Assembly: GCF_003568845.1 (NCBI RefSeq)
Contig: NZ_CP030127.1
Location: 62,001 to 126,000 of the forward strand
Length of the DNA: 64,000 bases
Direction: 5' to 3'
DNA from: Indioceanicola profundi
GTDB lineage: Bacteria; Pseudomonadota; Alphaproteobacteria; Azospirillales; Azospirillaceae
Position numbers and translations under genes: made by a program. The notes under the pieces are model-generated. The model was not told the origin of the DNA and ran no database searches. It saw only the letters and a program-made list of their open reading frames with translations. Numbering within the stretch: position 1 is the first letter of the stretch; each line of letters starts with the position of its first letter. Below, piece after piece: positions 59,710 through 64,000 of this stretch.

Positions 59710-60198
59710 ATGGATGTGGGCGCGCTCTATGCGGCGCATGGACCTTGGCTGCGCGGCTGGCTCCGTCGCCACACGCGCTGCTCGGATCGGGCGTCGGACC
59801 TTGCCCATGACACGTTCTGTCGGGTCCTGGAACGGCAGCCGCCGGATACGCCGGCGGAGCCGCGGGCGTTCCTGGCGACCGTGGCGCGACGCCTCCTGGT
59901 CGATGATATCCGCCGCCGGGAAATAGAGCGCGCCTATCTCGACGTCTGCGCCGCTTGGTCGGCGGAGGGCGACTGCCTGACGCCGGAGCGCATCGCGGAG
60001 GCGGTGGATCTGCTGACCGGGGTGCTGCGCCTTCTGGCGGACCTGCCGGCGATGACGCGGCGGGCCTTCCTGCTGCGCCGCCTGGATGGGCTCAGCCATG
60101 CCGAGGTGGCTACGGAGCTGGGGATTTCCGAGCGCACGGTGAAACGCCACATCGCCGCCGCCTATGCGCATTGCTACGCCCTGGCCTATCCGGATTGA
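59710..60198 (+). CDS. ECF sigma factor (FecI-like)
   Basis: Start MDVGALY at ATG 59710 is preferred, giving 162 residues (GTG 59689 is also open). Region 2 is RCSDRASDLAHDTFCRVLERQP and region 4 is LPAMTRRAFLLRRLDGLSHAEVATELGISERTVKRHIA. It overlaps the FecR gene by one base (TGATG). In the Fec model it is released by FecR when the outer-membrane receptor is loaded. Confidence 0.93.
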   Translation: MDVGALYAAHGPWLRGWLRRHTRCSDRASDLAHDTFCRVLERQPPDTPAEPRAFLATVARRLLVDDIRRREIERAYLDVCAAWSAEGDCLTPERIAEAVDLLTGVLRLLADLPAMTRRAFLLRRLDGLSHAEVATELGISERTVKRHIAAAYAHCYALAYPD

Positions 60199-61178
60199 TG
60201 CGGGACACGACCGAACAGAGGCCGACGGCTGCGATGGTGGCGCAGGCAGCGGAATGGGCCGCAATCCTGGATGACCAGCCGGTGCCGCAGGCCCGGCTTG
60301 ATGCCTGCGAGGCGTGGTGCCGTGAACATCCGCTGCACCGGCTGGCCCTTGATAGGATGTGTGGGCTGGACGTCCGCTTCGCCGGCCTGTCGGACCTGGA
60401 CCGCCGCGTCCTCCACTCCATGGCCGCCCGGCCGTCGCGGGTTCCCCGCACCCTGCGGCAGGGCTTGCTTGCCGTGCTGTGCTTGGTGACCGGCGCAGGG
60501 GCGTGGCTCGGATCGGAACTTCCGCAGTTCCGCCAGCTCTTTCCCGACGAGCGGACGGCGACTGGCGAGGTGCGGGCGCTGACTCTGGCCGATGGCTCCG
60601 GCCTGGTAATCGACACGGCGACGGCGCTGGATCTGGCCGATGACGGGCGTGAGGTGGAGCTGTTCGAGGGCCGTATTCTGGCGGAGGTCGCCCCGGACCC
60701 GGACCGGCCCTTCGTGGTCAGGACCGGAGACGGATCGGTGACGGCCCTCGGCACCGCCTTCACCGTCCATCGCGATCATGACCGGACCCTGGTCGCCGTA
60801 ATCGAGTCCCAGGTGCGCGCCTGCGCCATTGGGCAGTCGCAGACCGGCGCATGTCTTGAGCTTGGGCCCGGCGAGCGGGCGCGGATTGCGGATGGGCGCG
60901 TGATCCGGCTGGACCCGGTCGATCCGTCAGCCGCCGCGGCCTGGGCCGGCGGCTGGCTCGTTCCGGACGATCAGCCGCTGACCGAGGTGCTGGAGGAGTT
61001 GAACCGGTATCGTCGCCGACCTGTCCGCTACGACGCCCGGTCTCTCGCCCACATCCGCGTCACGGGCAGCTTCCCCCTGCGCGAGACGGACCGGGCGCTG
61101 GACGCAATAGCCGCCGCCCTGGATTTGAGGCTGGTGCCGCTGGGCGATGGTGCGCTGACGGTACTGCCACCGCCCTGA
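60198..61178 (+). CDS. FecR-like anti-sigma/signal protein
   Basis: The 326-residue protein has an N-terminal cytoplasmic anti-sigma region (AAEWAAILDDQPVPQARLDACEAW), one membrane helix (about residues 95-115, LLAVLCLVTGAGAWLG), and a periplasmic FecR domain (VRALTLADGSGLVIDTATAL, then VRTGDGSVTALGTAFTVHRD). It follows the sigma gene directly and precedes a receptor with an STN domain, completing a Fec-type surface signalling unit. Confidence 0.93.
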   Translation: MRDTTEQRPTAAMVAQAAEWAAILDDQPVPQARLDACEAWCREHPLHRLALDRMCGLDVRFAGLSDLDRRVLHSMAARPSRVPRTLRQGLLAVLCLVTGAGAWLGSELPQFRQLFPDERTATGEVRALTLADGSGLVIDTATALDLADDGREVELFEGRILAEVAPDPDRPFVVRTGDGSVTALGTAFTVHRDHDRTLVAVIESQVRACAIGQSQTGACLELGPGERARIADGRVIRLDPVDPSAAAAWAGGWLVPDDQPLTEVLEELNRYRRRPVRYDARSLAHIRVTGSFPLRETDRALDAIAAALDLRLVPLGDGALTVLPPP

Positions 61179-61223
61179 GCGGATGGGAGTATTTTCCTTG
61201 GCCTGATTTCCGATCTCGTTCGT

Positions 61224-61254
61224 CCCACCTGATGAACGCAGTCCAACAGGTGGG
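61224..61254 (+). promoter_or_regulatory. Hairpin over the receptor gene's ribosome site
   Basis: CCCACCTG (61224-61231) pairs exactly with CAGGTGGG (61247-61254), just before the ATG at 61258. The right arm contains the AGGTGG that would bind the ribosome, so the hairpin could limit translation of the receptor. Confidence 0.55.
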
Positions 61255-61257
61255 AAA

Positions 61258-63618
61258 ATGAGTACGGTTCGGAAGGGGGCAATGCGCGGGGTGGCCCGCC
61301 TCGCATTGATGGCGGTGATCGGTTGCGGCATGCTCCTGCCCCCGGCACAGGCGCAGACCGTCGCGGCTGAACAGCGGTTCGAAATTCCGGCTGGCCCGCT
61401 GGGCACCGCGCTGGCCCGGCTGGGCCAGCAGGCGGGCATCATCATCGCTGTCGATCCGGTCCTGGTCCGTGATCGCGGCACGCCGGGCCTGTCCGGAACC
61501 TACGCCCCTGCCGTAGCACTTGAGCTGCTGCTGGCCGACAGCGGCCTGCAGGCGCAGCCCGACGGGCAGGGCGGCTTCCGGGTCGTTGCCGCCCCACCTC
61601 CTGCTGCTGCGGCTCCCGCGCCGGTCCGCCCGGTCGCCGCGGTGGCGGCGGATGCCGCGCCGCCATTGGGGATCGAGGAGATCGTGGTCGTCGGCACGCT
61701 GACGGATGTGGCGATCGGTCCGGCGGAGATCGAGCGGCGGCAGGCGTTGGACCTGTCCGACCTGTTCCGCCGGGTGCCCTCCGTATCCGTCGGAGGGTCC
61801 GTCGGGATCGCGCAGAAGATCTATGTCCGCGGGCTGGAGGATTCGCTGCTCAACGTCACCGTGGATGGCGCGCCGCAGCGGGGCACCCTGTTCCACCATA
61901 TCGGCCGCGTCTCGATCGAGCCCGAGCTGCTGGAAAGCGTGGAAGTCCGGGCGGGCGCGGGTGAGGCGACCTCCGGCTTCGGGGCCATCGGCGGCGCCAT
62001 CCGGTTCAAGACCAAGGACGCCGACGACCTGCTGGAGGCCGGTCGGCGGGTGGGCGCCCTGGCCAAGGCCGGCTGGTTCAGCAATGACGGCCACAAGCTG
62101 AGCGGCACGCTCTTTGGCCGGCTGATCGGTGATTTCGGCGTTGTCGGCTCCTTCGTACATGTGGACCGCGACGACATGGAGGACGGCGCCAGGGACACGC
62201 TGCGCGGCACGGCTGCGGAGCAGCAACTGGCCTTCGTCAAGCTGGGCGGCCGGATCGCCGAAGACCACCGCCTGTCGCTCAGCTATGAGCACCGCGACGA
62301 GGAGGCTGCCTTCGGGCAGCGGCCCAACTGGCCCGTGCTGGAGGGCGAGCGGTTGTTCCCGGCCGAGGCGCAGCGCCGGACCGCCGTCCTGAACTATGCC
62401 GCCGACCTTGGCTTGGCGGAGGTCGAGGCGACCGGTTACTGGACCGAGTCCGAATTTACCCAGGACCGCTTTGACCGTTGGGGCCTGTACGGGGCGGAGA
62501 TCCGCAGCCAGGGCTTCGACCTGCGCGGCCGGACCCGACTGGCGGAGCATGCGGTGGTGGCCGGGGTGGAATACCGGGACGACCGCGTCGCCAGCGGCTA
62601 TCGCGGTGACCCGGCCGTGTGGGGCGATTGGGCATGGGACCCGGAAGTCGGGCGCTTCGTCGAAACAGGGGAAGTCCTCGGCCTCTATGCCCAGGACCAT
62701 TGGCAGGTCATGGAGCCGCTGCTGCTCAGCTTCGGCATCCGCTACGATGCCTACGACCTGTCCCAGGTCACCTATGGCGGCCAGACGGACAGCGACGGCC
62801 TCAGCCTGAATGCAGGCTTCACCTACGACCTGCCGGCCGGCTTCGCCCTCAATGCCGGCTATGCGGAGGCCTTCCGCGGCAAGGAGGTCGGGGACGCCTT
62901 CACCCTGGAGAAGCGGCCGGGCCGGATCAGCATCGCCCCGGGCCTGGAGCCGGAGCAGGTGGACAATTACGAGATCGGCCTGACCTATGGACGCAACGGA
63001 TTCAGCGCCTCCGCCGTCTACTATAATACCCGCATCAGCGACGTGATCCTGGACCAGTTGGGCAATGGTGCTCCGCCGCAGGACGCCGTCTATTACGAGA
63101 ATGTCGGCACCTACAGGACGGACGGGGTGGAGCTGCGCGCCGGCTATGTGGCGGGGCCGTTCTCGGTGGATGCTTATTTCAACCACTATGTCTCCAAGCT
63201 GAACGGCAACCGGGTGGAAGGGTACGAGCACATTGCGCTCGGCAATTCTGTTGGCGACAACTGGAACGTCACCGTCGGCTACAGCCCGCTTGTGGATCTG
63301 GAGCTGGAAGCGTCCGTCACGCGCTTTCACGACCTGAACGATATCGAGGTGCTGCAGCGTTCGGCGGAGATCGGCTGGATCGATGGGACGCGGCGCGTGG
63401 ACAAGCCGGGCTACACGGTCCTGGACCTGTTCGCCCGCTGGCAGCCGCTGGGCAACGACCGGCTGACGCTGCTTGCCGCTGTCTACAACCTGCTGGACAA
63501 GCGTTACCGTGCCCATTCCAGCGTGGCCGACTACAACGCCATTCCCGGCTGGGAGGGCATCGCGGGCGTTTACGAGCCTGGGCGCGACATCCGTCTGACC
63601 GCCGCGGTGCGGTTCTGA
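61258..63618 (+). CDS. TonB-dependent transducer with STN domain
   Basis: The 786-residue protein has a signal peptide (residues about 11-33), an STN signalling domain at about 40-110 (FEIPAGPLGTALARLGQQAG ... LELLLADSGLQ), then an Ala/Pro-rich linker, a TonB-box-like EEIVVVG, a plug (DLFRRVPSVSVGG, GAGEATSGFGAIGGAIRFK) and a beta-barrel ending TAAVRF. The STN domain, which contacts FecR, together with the sigma/FecR genes upstream, identifies it as the receptor of a Fec-type signalling unit. The ligand (siderophore or heme) is unknown. Confidence 0.94.
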   Translation: MSTVRKGAMRGVARLALMAVIGCGMLLPPAQAQTVAAEQRFEIPAGPLGTALARLGQQAGIIIAVDPVLVRDRGTPGLSGTYAPAVALELLLADSGLQAQPDGQGGFRVVAAPPPAAAAPAPVRPVAAVAADAAPPLGIEEIVVVGTLTDVAIGPAEIERRQALDLSDLFRRVPSVSVGGSVGIAQKIYVRGLEDSLLNVTVDGAPQRGTLFHHIGRVSIEPELLESVEVRAGAGEATSGFGAIGGAIRFKTKDADDLLEAGRRVGALAKAGWFSNDGHKLSGTLFGRLIGDFGVVGSFVHVDRDDMEDGARDTLRGTAAEQQLAFVKLGGRIAEDHRLSLSYEHRDEEAAFGQRPNWPVLEGERLFPAEAQRRTAVLNYAADLGLAEVEATGYWTESEFTQDRFDRWGLYGAEIRSQGFDLRGRTRLAEHAVVAGVEYRDDRVASGYRGDPAVWGDWAWDPEVGRFVETGEVLGLYAQDHWQVMEPLLLSFGIRYDAYDLSQVTYGGQTDSDGLSLNAGFTYDLPAGFALNAGYAEAFRGKEVGDAFTLEKRPGRISIAPGLEPEQVDNYEIGLTYGRNGFSASAVYYNTRISDVILDQLGNGAPPQDAVYYENVGTYRTDGVELRAGYVAGPFSVDAYFNHYVSKLNGNRVEGYEHIALGNSVGDNWNVTVGYSPLVDLELEASVTRFHDLNDIEVLQRSAEIGWIDGTRRVDKPGYTVLDLFARWQPLGNDRLTLLAAVYNLLDKRYRAHSSVADYNAIPGWEGIAGVYEPGRDIRLTAAVRF

Positions 63619-63620
63619 CC

Positions 63621-64000
63621 GTGCCGCCCGTGGACAGGCAGGGGCGGCGACCGGCCGACCGGCGTTGGCGCGCCACGTTGCGGGCGCTCCATCGCTGGTT
63701 CGGCTTGGCGTCTGCGCTATGGCTGACGCTTCTGGCGCTGACCGGGTCCGCCATCGTTTTCTATGACGAGTTGGACCGATGGCTGAACCCCGATCTGCAC
63801 ATGGTCCCGGCGGCTCCGGCCGGGGCCGCCCCGGTCGCGTCGGTGCTGCACCGGGCTGCCCATGACGTTCCGGGCTTCATGCCACGCTTCATCGACCTGC
63901 CCGACAGGTCGGGGGAAACGATCCGTATGGCCGGCTCCCTCCAGTTGCCCGAGGGTGACACGGGGCCGGCGGAGGTCTTCGCCGATCCGCGGGACGGTTC
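63621..64000 (+). CDS. PepSY-domain membrane protein (3' end missing)
   Basis: A GTG at 63621, two bases after the receptor stop, opens a frame that runs off the right edge. It reads WRATLRALHRWFGLASALWL, then a hydrophobic helix ending TGSAIVFYDELDRWLNP, which is the start of the PepSY-associated membrane protein family. These are often found with siderophore receptors and are thought to help with reductive iron release in the periplasm. Confidence 0.85.
   Translation, partial: MPPVDRQGRRPADRRWRATLRALHRWFGLASALWLTLLALTGSAIVFYDELDRWLNPDLHMVPAAPAGAAPVASVLHRAAHDVPGFMPRFIDLPDRSGETIRMAGSLQLPEGDTGPAEVFADPRDG

Noticed and set aside
61060-63516. 818-residue open frame antisense to the STN receptor
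   Set aside because: The plus strand has a full TonB receptor with signal peptide; the antisense frame is a GC-rich shadow.

Overview
The window looks like part of a secondary replicon (chromid or megaplasmid) of a GC-rich alphaproteobacterium, most likely Rhodospirillales/Azospirillaceae. The grounds are the FlaF/FlbT-regulated flagellin system, sigma-54 promoters in front of hook and hook-associated genes, a plasmid-type ParA/ParB pair with four parS-like palindromes next to an RHE_PE00001-type protein, and broad metabolic and iron-uptake cargo. The taxonomic placement is inference.

Layout. (1) Positions 1-5404: a minus-strand cluster headed by a 64-residue putative precursor peptide, followed by YcaO, TfuA, a Crp/Fnr regulator, an SH3/SPOR periplasmic protein and a truncated ABC exporter. 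A ribbon-helix-helix gene diverges from it. The divergent promoter region carries a perfect 18-bp palindrome that matches the CRP consensus. A class III cyclase-AAA-TPR protein (5394-8444) is next to it, so cAMP control of a RiPP (ribosomally made, post-translationally modified peptide) is plausible. (2) Positions 8445-25260: flagellar structural genes (flgE, flagellin, flaF, flbT, flgK, flgL, flaG-like, DUF1217) interleaved with TPR/glycosyltransferase/methyltransferase proteins suited to flagellin glycosylation. (3) Positions 25274-30943: a tightly overlapping operon of heme-oxygenase-like diiron enzyme, methyltransferase, ATP-grasp ligase, Fe(II)/2-oxoglutarate oxygenase and TylF-like methyltransferase, convergent with a WecE-type sugar aminotransferase. 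This reads as an uncharacterised small-molecule or glycan-tailoring pathway. (4) Positions 30944-35406: partition module (parA, parB, parS sites, HD hydrolase, zinc-finger miniprotein, RHE_PE00001 protein). (5) Positions 35671-49335: accessory metabolism and regulation, including a cupin, two MFS pumps, LysR, TetR with its operator, AraC, two SDRs, a frameshifted DHFR-like gene, and an acyl-CoA dehydrogenase joined to an HWE kinase and response regulator. (6) Positions 49443-57105: a catabolic operon (SDR, split transketolase, TRAP transporter, LtnD-like dehydrogenase) with a divergent LysR. (7) Positions 57388-64000: iron uptake, with a siderophore receptor, an ECF sigma/FecR pair, an STN-bearing TonB receptor and a PepSY protein that runs off the end.

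The strongest candidates for an undescribed system are the cAMP-linked TfuA/YcaO peptide cluster and the five-gene tailoring operon in the flagellar island. No rRNA, tRNA, CRISPR array or insertion sequence was recognised.
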